Of a DNA stretch of 52,704 nucleotides, positions 7,711-16,306 are shown piece after piece. Origin of the DNA: an uncultured Flavobacteriaceae bacterium (lineage in GTDB: Bacteria; Bacteroidota; Bacteroidia; Flavobacteriales; Flavobacteriaceae); assembly GCA_913030895.1 (NCBI GenBank), contig CAJWGK010000006.1, forward strand, positions 1 to 52,704. Direction: 5' to 3'. Position 1 is the stretch's first letter, and each line of letters starts with the position of its first letter. Position numbers and translations under genes: made by a program. Below the pieces are notes generated by a model. It was not told where the DNA came from. It saw only the letters and a list, made by a program, of their open reading frames with translations, and did not search any database.

Positions 7711-9333
7711 ATGCGAAATAACCGATCAAAACAGCATTCGTCCTTGGTGATCTTTGCCCTTGTATTGATCCTTGTTTGTTTTTCCTGTGGAGCTGAAGTT
7801 AAGGAAGAAAAAGCTGGTCAGGTGTTTAGGTATAATGAATTTGCAAATATAACCTCCTTGGATCCAGCATTTGCAAGAGTTCTTCCAAATATTTGGGCAA
7901 CAACTCAGCTATTTAACGGATTGGTTCAATTGGACGATTCGTTAAATGTAACCGCAGATATCGCTAAAGATTGGTATATCTCAAAAGAGGGATTGCATTA
8001 TGAATTCCTACTTCGGGATGATGTTTATTATCATAAATCTAAAGTTTTTGGTGATGCCTTAACCCGAAAAGTAGTTGCTGATGATTTTGTTTACAGCTTA
8101 AATAGGCTTCGCGACCCAAAAGTAGCCTCACCTGGCGGATGGGTACTTCAGAATGTCGAAAAGATTGAGGCGACAAACGACTCCATACTCAACATTAAAC
8201 TAAAAAAACCATTTCCTGCTTTTTTAGGATTGCTAACGATGCGATATTGCTCTGTAGTACCCAAAGAAGCAGTTAAAAAGTTTGATGAAAACTTTAGAAG
8301 CCAGCCCATTGGCACCGGTGCCTTTTACTTTAAAAACTGGGAGGAAGACGTCAAATTGGTATTAAGAAAAAATCCTTTGTATTTTGAAAAGGACGATGAG
8401 GGCATTTATTTACCGTATTTGGAAGCAGTAGCCATCACTTTTATTCCAGATATTCAAAGTGAGTTCATGCTTTTCTTGCAGGGCAAACTCGATTTACTTA
8501 ACTCCTTGGATAGCTCCTATAAAGATGAATTACTGACCACCGATGGTGAATTGAGTCAGGATTATCAAGGGAGAATTAATATGCAAAAAGGTCCTTATTT
8601 GAATACTGAATACCTTGGATTTTACCTTGATGCTAAATCAGAAGCCATTCGCTCACCGCTAGTTCGAGAGGCAATAAATATTGGTTTTGACCGTAAAAAA
8701 ATGATTGCCTATTTAAGGAATAACATCGGTTTTATTGGAAATCGGGGGTTTATCCCTAGGGGACTACCTGGACACGGTGCAAGTACCGCTATTAGGTACA
8801 ACCCCGAAAGAGCAACTGCATTGATTGAGGAATTTAAAAGGAAAAAAGGAAAAATCCCAGAAATAACATTAGCCACAGATGCCAATTACTTAGATATTTG
8901 CGAATATTTGCAAAGGGCGTTGGAAAAAATCGGTGTAAAAATTAAAATAGATGTTATGCCACCAGCTACTTTAAAACAAGCTCGCTCCTCCGGAAAACTA
9001 GAAATGTTTAGAGCCAGTTGGATTGCAGACTATCCTGATGCAGAAAATTATCTTTCTCTTTTCTACTCAAAAAATTATAGCCCAAGCGGACCTAATTATA
9101 CGCATTACAAAAAAGATGAGTTTGACCTGCGCTATGAGAAAAGTTTTGAAATTACTGACCCAAAACTCAGAGCTTTAAATTATAGAGAAATGGATAGCCT
9201 TGCAATGATTGAGTACCCAATTGTACCTTTATATTATGACCAAGTAATTCGATTTACTCAAAAGAAAATTTCAGGCTTAAAAATAAATCCTGTCAACGTA
9301 TTAAAGTTAAAAAGCGTAAAAAAGAAGCAATAA
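7711..9333 (+). CDS. ABC-type oligopeptide-binding lipoprotein (SBP family 5)
   Basis: The protein is a periplasmic solute-binding protein of the OppA/DppA type (SBP_bac_5). Visible are NEFANITSLDPAFARV near the mature N-terminus, a VVADDFVYSLNRL segment, and near the C-terminus SWIADYPDAENYL and MIEYPIVPLYYD. The open frame extends upstream to 7600, but that part lies over mtaB on the other strand. The ATG at 7711 is preferred because it gives a proper lipoprotein signal with Cys26 as the likely acylated residue (CFSCGAE). The protein is then 540 residues. No permease or ATPase genes are adjacent, which is common for such proteins in this phylum. Confidence 0.88.
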   Translation: MRNNRSKQHSSLVIFALVLILVCFSCGAEVKEEKAGQVFRYNEFANITSLDPAFARVLPNIWATTQLFNGLVQLDDSLNVTADIAKDWYISKEGLHYEFLLRDDVYYHKSKVFGDALTRKVVADDFVYSLNRLRDPKVASPGGWVLQNVEKIEATNDSILNIKLKKPFPAFLGLLTMRYCSVVPKEAVKKFDENFRSQPIGTGAFYFKNWEEDVKLVLRKNPLYFEKDDEGIYLPYLEAVAITFIPDIQSEFMLFLQGKLDLLNSLDSSYKDELLTTDGELSQDYQGRINMQKGPYLNTEYLGFYLDAKSEAIRSPLVREAINIGFDRKKMIAYLRNNIGFIGNRGFIPRGLPGHGASTAIRYNPERATALIEEFKRKKGKIPEITLATDANYLDICEYLQRALEKIGVKIKIDVMPPATLKQARSSGKLEMFRASWIADYPDAENYLSLFYSKNYSPSGPNYTHYKKDEFDLRYEKSFEITDPKLRALNYREMDSLAMIEYPIVPLYYDQVIRFTQKKISGLKINPVNVLKLKSVKKKQ

Positions 9334-9337
9334 AAAA

Positions 9338-9353
9338 GCCGTCATAAGACGGC
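9338..9353 (-). terminator. Terminator between rpmE2 and the lipoprotein gene
   Basis: The stem GCCGTC / GACGGC with a 4-base loop is followed on the minus strand by six T residues, so it ends the rpmE2 transcript. On the plus strand it directly follows the stop of the binding-protein gene and has only a weak T-run (CTTTG), so action in both directions is possible. Confidence 0.7.
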
Positions 9354-9385
9354 CTTTGATATTTTGAAAACAAAAAACAGTAAAA

Positions 9386-9637
9386 TTATTTTTTGAATTT
9401 TGAGTATTTGTTTTTGAACTTATCAATTCTTCCTGCTGTATCAACCAATTTAGATTTACCTGTATAATATGGGTGTGATGTACGAGAAATCTCAAGTTTG
9501 ACCAAGGGATACTCTACGCCTTCGTGCTCTATGGTTTCTTTCGTGTCTACAGTAGATTTGGATATGAAAATATCATCATTGGACATGTCCTTGAATGCAA
9601 CCAATCTGTAACTATCGGGGTGGATACCAGTTTTCAT
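9386..9637 (-). CDS. rpmE2: 50S ribosomal protein L31, type B
   Basis: The 83-residue protein begins [17 protein letters not shown] and contains the [11 protein letters not shown] segment that is typical of type-B L31. It has no cysteines, so it is the zinc-independent form. In many bacteria that form replaces zinc-binding L31 under zinc limitation, but here it may be the only copy. It is a single-gene unit with its own promoter and terminator. Confidence 0.96.
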   Translation of the reverse strand: MKTGIHPDSYRLVAFKDMSNDDIFISKSTVDTKETIEHEGVEYPLVKLEISRTSHPYYTGKSKLVDTAGRIDKFKNKYSKFKK

Positions 9638-9661
9638 TTTAATGTTTTATTAGAAAGTCTG

Positions 9662-9693
9662 CAAATTTAATGGTTTTTTGAATATTTTAGCAA
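9662..9693 (-). promoter_or_regulatory. Promoter of rpmE2
   Basis: On the minus strand a T-run ending in TTG (9691-9693), a 21-base spacer and TAAATTTG (9662-9669) match the Bacteroidota consensus. The leader would be about 25 bases, as for rpmH. Confidence 0.6.
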
Positions 9694-9753
9694 AAAAAAA
9701 TAACTTTATTACTTTCACTCAACCTTACTTCGAATCTTGAATCTACTTATATC

Positions 9754-10278
9754 ATGAACAATCAAAAATTCTCTACTAAACAAATTGCCATTAATTTTGG
9801 CTTTTTACTCGCTGGTTACAACGTAATTACTGGTCTCATGCTGTTTTTTCTAGACATGCATTATCAAAACAATTCCACTGTTGGACTAGTCAATCTGGCT
9901 GTCATTGCAGCAGTAATCATTTATGGAATTACACAATTCAAAAAGTTCAATGACGGATTTATCAAATTGTCTGAAGCTTTAAAAACAGGATTGGGAATTG
10001 CCCTAATTTCTGGCATTGTCAGTGTTATTTATTCTATAGTTTTGATCACCTTCATTGATCCAGACTTCATAGATAAGATGCTTGAATTTCAAAAGGAAAC
10101 AATGTTGGAAAAGAACCCTAACATGTCCGTTGAAAATGCAAACAAAATGGTGGACATGCAAAGAAAGTTTAGTGGTCCAATGATCACGTCTGCATTTATT
10201 ATAATTTTTAATTTATTTTTTGGTTTTGTAATTTCACTCATTGTAGGTTTGATCGTTAAGAAATCTAAGCCCGAATAG
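9754..10278 (+). CDS. DUF4199 family membrane protein
   Basis: The 174-residue protein has four hydrophobic segments (about residues 12-32, 40-58, 75-98 and 145-167). Between the third and fourth is a charged, methionine-rich loop. This layout matches DUF4199, a Bacteroidota-specific family of unknown function that is often found directly upstream of the same family-2 glycosyltransferase that follows here. Membrane location is supported by sequence; the role is not. Confidence 0.75.
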   Translation: MNNQKFSTKQIAINFGFLLAGYNVITGLMLFFLDMHYQNNSTVGLVNLAVIAAVIIYGITQFKKFNDGFIKLSEALKTGLGIALISGIVSVIYSIVLITFIDPDFIDKMLEFQKETMLEKNPNMSVENANKMVDMQRKFSGPMITSAFIIIFNLFFGFVISLIVGLIVKKSKPE

Positions 10279-10289
10279 CTTAAATTTCT

Positions 10290-10297
10290 TACTTTTG
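10290..10297 (+). promoter_or_regulatory. Putative -7 box for the glycosyltransferase cluster
   Basis: TACTTTTG is a perfect TAnnTTTG match 20 bases before the ATG at 10318. No TTG at the right distance was found, so the glycosyltransferase cluster may also rely on transcription from DUF4199. Confidence 0.35.
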
Positions 10298-10317
10298 TTG
10301 GCGAAAATGACTTCTAT

Positions 10318-11262
10318 ATGGAACTTTCCGTTGTTATCCCACTGCTCAATGAAAGTGAATCGCTAGAAGAACTTCACCAGTGGATTTCTGCATCTCTTGA
10401 TGCAAATCAATACCTATATGAAATTATTTTTATTGATGATGGTAGTACAGATAATTCGTGGGAAATCATAAATGAATTAGCCGAAAAAAATACGAATACT
10501 CATGGTATTCAATTTTCAAAAAACTTCGGAAAGTCACAGGCATTACACGCTGGATTCAAAGCCACCAAAGGAGATTATATCATTACTATGGATGCAGATC
10601 TTCAGGACTCTCCTGAGGAAATACATCAAATGATAACCGCCTTAAAAGAAAAAAAATTAGACCTGATTTCCGGTTGGAAGAAAAAACGTTACGATTCAAT
10701 TTTATTCAAAAATATACCCTCAAAAGTATTCAACTGGGCTGCTCGAAAGGTTTCTGGTATTAGGCTTCACGATTTCAATTGTGGATTGAAAGCATATCGA
10801 ATGGAAGTGATCAAGACAATTGAGGTCTATGGAGAAATGCATAGGTATATCCCAGTCATTGCAGCTAATGAGGGTTTTACAAGAATTGAGGAGCAGATTG
10901 TAAAGCATAAAGCCAGAAAATATGGGAAAACAAAATTTGGAGGAGATCGCTTTATCAAAGGATTTTTAGATCTGATTACGCTTTGGTTTATAAAAAGTTT
11001 TGGGAAAAGACCGATGCACTTTTTTGGCTTGTGGGGAACTATAATGCTTATGGTTGGGTTTGGATTTACAATCTACTTGGGTATTGATAAGCTCTATTTT
11101 AATAAACAAGCCCGACTTATTACGCAAAGGCCCGAATTTTATATTGCCCTAACCACAATGATTATGGGCGCACAATTTTTCATAGCAGGGTTTTTAGGTG
11201 AAATTCTAATCCGAAACGGTAAAGATATTAAACGGTATAACATTATTAAAACAACCAAATGA
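10318..11262 (+). CDS. Family 2 glycosyltransferase (DPM1/GtrB-like) with C-terminal membrane segments
   Basis: The protein has a GT-A domain: VVIPLLNESESL at the N-terminus, the IDDGSTDNS motif, a DAD metal site at residues 92-94 (MDADLQDSPEE) and the FNCGLKAYR motif. Two membrane segments follow at about residues 230-250 and 275-298. The family generally transfers a sugar from a nucleotide donor to polyprenyl phosphate at the inner membrane. The stop overlaps the phosphohexomutase start by 4 bases (ATGA), so translation is probably coupled. The sugar and acceptor are unknown. Confidence 0.88.
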   Translation: MELSVVIPLLNESESLEELHQWISASLDANQYLYEIIFIDDGSTDNSWEIINELAEKNTNTHGIQFSKNFGKSQALHAGFKATKGDYIITMDADLQDSPEEIHQMITALKEKKLDLISGWKKKRYDSILFKNIPSKVFNWAARKVSGIRLHDFNCGLKAYRMEVIKTIEVYGEMHRYIPVIAANEGFTRIEEQIVKHKARKYGKTKFGGDRFIKGFLDLITLWFIKSFGKRPMHFFGLWGTIMLMVGFGFTIYLGIDKLYFNKQARLITQRPEFYIALTTMIMGAQFFIAGFLGEILIRNGKDIKRYNIIKTTK

Positions 11263-12965
11263 CAATCGAATTTGAAGCGAAAATCGGGGAATGGTCTCAA
11301 CCACCATTTGATGAAGCGACTCGCTTAAAAATAATGGAATTAAAAAATAAGCCTGATCAACTAGAGGATGCTTTCTATAAAGATTTGGAGTTTGGAACCG
11401 GAGGAATGCGAGGTGTAATGGGAGTGGGCACCAACCGAATTAACCAATACACACTAGGAAAAAGCACTCAGGGGCTCTCCGATTATCTAAAAAAATGTTT
11501 TGAAGGTGAAATAAAAGCGGTCATTGCCTTCGATTGTAGAAATAACAGTAAAAGTTTAGCGAGAAAAGTCGCAGAAGTTTTTTCTGCCAATGGTATCAAA
11601 GTTTATCTTTTTTCAGATCTACGCGCAACTCCAGAATTGTCATTTGCAGTAAAACACCTCAAAGCTCAGTGTGGGATTGTTTTAACAGCTTCCCATAACC
11701 CCCCAGAATACAATGGCTATAAAGTCTATTGGGAAGACGGAGGACAAATTGTTCCTCCTCAGGATCGTGAGATTATAGATCAAATAGATAAAACTCAATT
11801 TAATGACATCTTATCTGAGCCCGATGAATCACTTATTGAAATTATTGACAATGAAGTAGATGAAGCTTTTTTAAGTACTTCGGTTGAATTAGGTAAATTA
11901 AATTTCGAACAAAGGGATAATTTTAAAATTGTTTTTACCTCACTGCATGGAACTTCAATCACTGCCGTTCCTAGAGTACTAGAAAAAGCAGGATATAATC
12001 AAGTGCATATTGTCCAGGAGCAGGCAAAACCAGATGGAAACTTTCCTACTGTTAAATCACCAAACCCAGAGGAGCCTGAAGCACTTAGACTAGCAATAGA
12101 ACAGGCTGAAAAACTTAATGCTGACATCGTCATTGGTACTGATCCAGACTGTGATCGACTTGGTGTGGCAGTGAGAGATAAAAATAATGCTTTCTGTTTA
12201 CTGAATGGAAATCAAACTATGGCAGTTATGACCTATTTTCTTCTGGAAAACTGGAAAAAAAACAATCGCTTAAACGGAAATCAATTCGTGGCAACAACAA
12301 TTGTCTCCACCCCAATGATCGAAAAAATGGTAACTGCCTACGGCGTAAAATACATGGAAACTTTAACTGGTTTTAAATGGATTGGTAAATTGATTAAAGA
12401 TTACCCAACACTTGAATTTATTGGTGGAGGCGAAGAAAGTTTCGGATACTTGGTAGGTGATCAAATAAGAGACAAGGATGCGGTAACAGCGACCCTGCTC
12501 GCTTGCGAAATTGGAGCCTATGCAAAGGAAATGGGGAAAAGTTTTTTTGAAATTCTTGAGGACTGTTACCGAAAATTTGGAGCACATAAAGAAAAGCTGC
12601 TTTCATTTACCCAAAAAGGAAAGGAAGGTGCCGAAAAAATTAAGTCGATGATGGATGGTTATCGAAAAAATCCTCCTAAAAAACTTGGCGGTATAAGAAT
12701 TATTGAAATTGAAGACTATTTAAAAAGCACCCGGGTAATGGTTGAGCAAAATATTTTGGAAAACATTACTTTACCCAAAGCGAATGTTTTAATCTTTAAA
12801 TTAGAGGATGATTCTAGAATTGCTATTAGACCTAGTGGCACAGAACCTAAAATTAAATTTTATTTTAGTGTCAACGGTAAAATAGATAAAAATGAATCTT
12901 GGCATGAGGTAGAAGAAAAGCTCGACCAAAGAATAGACGAAATCATTGAGTCATTAAATTTATAA
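11259..12965 (+). CDS. Phosphoglucomutase/phosphomannomutase family protein
   Basis: The enzyme interconverts hexose 1- and 6-phosphates to supply sugar nucleotides. All four domains are visible: catalytic Ser145 in LTASHNPPEYNG, the metal loop GTDPDCDRLG, the sugar-binding loop GGGEESFGYL and the C-terminal phosphate-binding RPSGTEPK. At 568 residues it belongs to the longer PGM2-type branch that is common in Bacteroidota. It overlaps the glycosyltransferase by 4 bases and abuts the exporter with no gap, so the three are one translational unit. Whether glucose, mannose or ribose is preferred cannot be read from the sequence. Confidence 0.93.
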   Translation: MTIEFEAKIGEWSQPPFDEATRLKIMELKNKPDQLEDAFYKDLEFGTGGMRGVMGVGTNRINQYTLGKSTQGLSDYLKKCFEGEIKAVIAFDCRNNSKSLARKVAEVFSANGIKVYLFSDLRATPELSFAVKHLKAQCGIVLTASHNPPEYNGYKVYWEDGGQIVPPQDREIIDQIDKTQFNDILSEPDESLIEIIDNEVDEAFLSTSVELGKLNFEQRDNFKIVFTSLHGTSITAVPRVLEKAGYNQVHIVQEQAKPDGNFPTVKSPNPEEPEALRLAIEQAEKLNADIVIGTDPDCDRLGVAVRDKNNAFCLLNGNQTMAVMTYFLLENWKKNNRLNGNQFVATTIVSTPMIEKMVTAYGVKYMETLTGFKWIGKLIKDYPTLEFIGGGEESFGYLVGDQIRDKDAVTATLLACEIGAYAKEMGKSFFEILEDCYRKFGAHKEKLLSFTQKGKEGAEKIKSMMDGYRKNPPKKLGGIRIIEIEDYLKSTRVMVEQNILENITLPKANVLIFKLEDDSRIAIRPSGTEPKIKFYFSVNGKIDKNESWHEVEEKLDQRIDEIIESLNL

Positions 12966-14786
12966 ATGAACTACTTTATAAAAATACTTCGATTTGGTAT
13001 CCCTTACAAGAGGTTTGCCTTTTTGAATATTTTATTTAACATGCTTTATGCATTGTTTTCTGCTTTGGCATATGTGGCTATGATCCCAATGATGCAAATA
13101 CTTTTTGGTACAACCAAAAAAACATATTCGCCGCCTCTTTATCAAGGAGTAAGTGAAATAAAATCTTTTATTGAAGGTTTTTTCAACTACAAAGTCACCC
13201 AGTATCTCGAAAAAGATAACGGTATGGCACTATTGTTTGTAATTGGGATGATAATAAGCCTATTTTTCCTTAAAAATATTTTCAATTACTTAGCAATGTT
13301 CTTTATTACTTTTCTTAGAAATGGGGTACTTAAGGACATTAGAAATAGTTTGTATAAAAAAACCACATCGCTCCCACTAGACTTTTTTTCAGAAAAGAAA
13401 AAAGGCGATTTAATGGCCAGAATTTCATCAGATGTACTAGAATTACAACACTCTTTCCTTTCGGTTTTAGAATTATTAGTAAGAGATCCGCTTACGATAA
13501 TTTTCTCCCTAGTTGTAATGTTTAGTTTTAGTGTTAAACTGACCTTGTTTGTCTTGATATTTATTCCTTTATCGGGCATAATTATATCTCAAATAGGTAA
13601 ATCTTTAAAGCGCAAATCTGCCCGCGTTCAAACAGAACAAGGAGAGTTTCTATCGATTTTGGAAGAAACCTTGGGAGGAATAAAGATTATCAAAGCCTTT
13701 AATGCTCAGGAAAGTTTCATCAAAAAATTCGCCAAATCAACACAGCGTTTTTTTAATTTTTCAAACAAACTCCTGAATAGACAAAACCTGGCCTCTCCCA
13801 TAAGCGAGTTTTTAGGTATTCTAGTAATAAGTGTTTTGCTATGGTATGGAGGCAGAATGGTTTTGGTTGACCAAACACTCAATGGGGCTATTTTTCTGTC
13901 TTACTTGGGATTAGCATACAATATACTTACCCCAGCCAAAGGAATTAGTAAGGCTTTCTACAACATTAAAAAAGGAGACGCAGCAGCACAGCGTGTTTTG
14001 GATATTCTGGAGGCCAAGGATGATATGGAAGACCATAAAGATGCGCAAAATTTAGCGCGTTTAAACAAGGAAATTAAGTTTGAAAAAGTTTCTTTCTCTT
14101 ATAAAAATAATAATGTGCTAGAAAACTTTTCACTCCAAATCAAAAAAGGGCAAACCGTTGCACTGATTGGACCCTCTGGAAGTGGAAAAACAACGGTGGC
14201 TAATTTAATTAATAGGTTCTATGACATTAAAGAAGGTCAACTAACGCTTGATGATATTCCAATCAACAAAATAAAAAAATCGGATCTGTACGCACTAACA
14301 GGCATGGTAACTCAAGATTCAATTCTCTTTAATGATAATGTAATTAACAACATTGCGTTGGGGAATTCAGAAGCAACTATTGATGAAATCAAAAAAGCTG
14401 CTGAGGTGGCAAATGCCGCAGAGTTCATTGAAAAACTAGAAAACGGGTATGAGACTGTTATTGGTGAGGGAGGCAATAAACTCTCCGGAGGTCAGAAACA
14501 AAGACTTTCAATTGCAAGAGCTATTCTAAAAAATCCAGATATTCTAATTTTGGACGAAGCCACATCAGCTTTGGACACAGCTTCGGAAAAATTGGTTCAA
14601 AATGCATTGGAAAACTTAATGAAAAACAGAACTTCTTTGGTTATTGCTCATCGACTATCGACTATTAAAAAAGCTGATTTAATTGTCGTGTTAAATCAGG
14701 GGAAAATTATTGAAGTCGGTACACATAAAGAACTATTAAAAGGTGAATCTACTTATAAAAAGCTTGTTGAATTACAAACTTTTTAG
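12966..14786 (+). CDS. ABC exporter, MsbA-like (fused membrane and ATPase domains)
   Basis: This 606-residue half-transporter has a six-helix membrane domain (about residues 15-330) and a nucleotide-binding domain with Walker A GPSGSGKTT, signature LSGGQKQR, Walker B ILILDEATSALD and the switch AHRLS. The overall form matches MsbA-like lipid flippases. The gene begins right after the phosphohexomutase stop codon. Context with a polyprenyl-sugar-type glycosyltransferase suggests export of a lipid or glycolipid; this is inference, and drug export is an alternative. Confidence 0.88.
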   Translation: MNYFIKILRFGIPYKRFAFLNILFNMLYALFSALAYVAMIPMMQILFGTTKKTYSPPLYQGVSEIKSFIEGFFNYKVTQYLEKDNGMALLFVIGMIISLFFLKNIFNYLAMFFITFLRNGVLKDIRNSLYKKTTSLPLDFFSEKKKGDLMARISSDVLELQHSFLSVLELLVRDPLTIIFSLVVMFSFSVKLTLFVLIFIPLSGIIISQIGKSLKRKSARVQTEQGEFLSILEETLGGIKIIKAFNAQESFIKKFAKSTQRFFNFSNKLLNRQNLASPISEFLGILVISVLLWYGGRMVLVDQTLNGAIFLSYLGLAYNILTPAKGISKAFYNIKKGDAAAQRVLDILEAKDDMEDHKDAQNLARLNKEIKFEKVSFSYKNNNVLENFSLQIKKGQTVALIGPSGSGKTTVANLINRFYDIKEGQLTLDDIPINKIKKSDLYALTGMVTQDSILFNDNVINNIALGNSEATIDEIKKAAEVANAAEFIEKLENGYETVIGEGGNKLSGGQKQRLSIARAILKNPDILILDEATSALDTASEKLVQNALENLMKNRTSLVIAHRLSTIKKADLIVVLNQGKIIEVGTHKELLKGESTYKKLVELQTF

Positions 14787-14834
14787 TTAAGCATTAAACT
14801 TTTTAGAAGAATAATAATCAAACAATAAAAACAT

Positions 14835-15374
14835 TTGAACCAGCAAAATCAATTTATTGATGCTCTAAATGATCCTGAGACTCAGGGAAGTGCATTTAAA
14901 AAATTAATTGCTGATTACAAAGAACGATTGTACTGGCATATCAGGAAAATCGTAATAGATCATAATGATACTGATGATGTTTTGCAAAATACTTTTTTAA
15001 AAGTTTTTGAAAACATCAATAAGTTTAAGGGAAATAGTAATATTTATACTTGGATGTATAGGATAGCGACAAACGAAGCTTTAAATTATTTAGGTAAAAA
15101 ATCGAGACAGGTCGGTGTTACCAGTGAGGAATGGATAGAGAAAAAAACTGAAAAACTTGAATCTGACGTTTATTTTGAGGGCGACGCTATGGAGCTAAAA
15201 CTTCAGAAAGCTATAGCATCTTTACCTGAGAAACAACGACTAATTTTTAATATGAGGTATTTTGAAGAAATTAAATATGAAAAAATGTCCGAGATTTTAG
15301 AAACTTCAGTAGGTGGATTGAAGGCATCTTATCATCATGCCGTTAAAAAAATTAAAAACAGAATTAATGAGTGA
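14835..15374 (+). CDS. ECF-type RNA polymerase sigma factor
   Basis: The 179-residue protein has sigma region 2 (DTDDVLQNTFLKVFENI and the following YTWMYRIATNEAL) and region 4 (LPEKQRLIFNMRYF, then the helix-turn-helix to LKASYHHAVKKIK). There are no regions 1 or 3, so it is an ECF sigma. The only start that keeps the N-terminus intact is TTG at 14835. Its end overlaps the next gene by 8 bases (ATGAGTGA), and that gene encodes a membrane protein. The usual interpretation is a sigma / anti-sigma / sensor operon answering an envelope signal. Confidence 0.93.
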   Translation: MNQQNQFIDALNDPETQGSAFKKLIADYKERLYWHIRKIVIDHNDTDDVLQNTFLKVFENINKFKGNSNIYTWMYRIATNEALNYLGKKSRQVGVTSEEWIEKKTEKLESDVYFEGDAMELKLQKAIASLPEKQRLIFNMRYFEEIKYEKMSEILETSVGGLKASYHHAVKKIKNRINE

Positions 15375-15837
15375 GATTGGCAAAAAACACTCGTTTAGAG
15401 TTCCAAAGGACTATTTCGATTCTTTTGAAGAGAAAATGTTAGATCAAATTGATTCAAAAGTTTCCGAATTTGGTTTTACAACCCCTAAAAACTATTTTGA
15501 AAAAGTTGAACGCGATATATTGAGCAGAGTAAACTATCCTTCGGGAAGTCGTTCTGTTTTAAAATATATGTATAGAGCTGCCGCAGTCGCTGCAATTTTG
15601 ATAGCCTTCATTTACAATGAAAACAATCAAAAAATACAATATGAAATGACGGAGCTATTTATTGAAGAATATATAATCGGAAGTTCTACCTACGAAATTG
15701 CTGATTATACCGATTTTAATGGTTTAAGTGTAGAGACATTACTCAATTCTTATGAGTCAACGGGAATTGAGGGTGTTCTAGATATTAGACTTTATGGAGA
15801 AAATCCAACGAATTTAAACATACTTGATGATGAATAA
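15367..15837 (+). CDS. Putative membrane anti-sigma protein
   Basis: I choose the ATG at 15367 rather than the upstream one at 15337, because it gives the typical overlap with the sigma gene and a 156-residue product. The N-terminal third carries two copies of a motif: SFRVPKDYFDSFEEKMLDQI and FTTPKNYFEKVERDILSRV. Then comes one membrane segment (about residues 63-82), so the motif part is cytoplasmic and an acidic tail lies outside. The topology and position right after an ECF sigma suggest an anti-sigma factor, but no known zinc-binding or ASD domain is seen. The call is inferred from context. Confidence 0.6.
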   Translation: MSEIGKKHSFRVPKDYFDSFEEKMLDQIDSKVSEFGFTTPKNYFEKVERDILSRVNYPSGSRSVLKYMYRAAAVAAILIAFIYNENNQKIQYEMTELFIEEYIIGSSTYEIADYTDFNGLSVETLLNSYESTGIEGVLDIRLYGENPTNLNILDDE

Positions 15838-16282
15838 GTTATTAACGATTGTATTGTTACTCAATTTGAGTATAGGTTTCGGTCAAAATAAAAAAATGAG
15901 TTTTGAACGCCTTAAAGCCTTTAAAATGAGTTATATAACTGAAAAAGTTGATTTAGACGAAAACCAAGAAAGTGTATTCTGGGAGATTTACGGTGAATAC
16001 GAAAAGAAGATTTATGAAAAATGCAGGAAAAAAATCAGAGAGGTACGTAAAAAATATCTTCTCACAGTCGACAGCATCACAAATGAAGAAGCTTTTGAGG
16101 CAATTAAACAAATCAATGATTTGGAACACTTAGCAATCAAACTTGAAGAGGAGCGAGATTTTAAACTACTTGAAAAATTTTCTCCAAACACCATTCTCAA
16201 AGTTCACCATGCCGAATATCATTTCAACCGTGATATGTTGAATAGAATGAAAAAAAATAAAACGAAAGCCAAAGAGGAATAA
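15827..16282 (+). CDS. Periplasmic sensor-like protein of the ECF sigma operon
   Basis: The protein has a signal peptide (about residues 1-18, ending near GFGQ). A mature, highly charged helical domain of about 130 residues follows, rich in Lys and Glu, with LDENQESVFWEIYGEYEKK. I recognise this as the short flavobacterial type often annotated as a sensor of ECF-type sigma factor, which resembles Spy/CpxP-type periplasmic chaperones in make-up. It overlaps the end of the putative anti-sigma gene. The start could be TTG 15824, ATG 15827 or ATG 15830; an ATG is preferred. Confidence 0.75.
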   Translation: MMNKLLTIVLLLNLSIGFGQNKKMSFERLKAFKMSYITEKVDLDENQESVFWEIYGEYEKKIYEKCRKKIREVRKKYLLTVDSITNEEAFEAIKQINDLEHLAIKLEEERDFKLLEKFSPNTILKVHHAEYHFNRDMLNRMKKNKTKAKEE

Positions 16283-16306
16283 TATTGAAGTAGTTTTGAA
16301 AGCTAA

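Noticed and set aside
15337-15366. Earlier ATG for the anti-sigma-like gene
   Set aside because: It would overlap the sigma gene by 38 bases; the ATG at 15367 gives the usual short overlap and begins right before the first motif.
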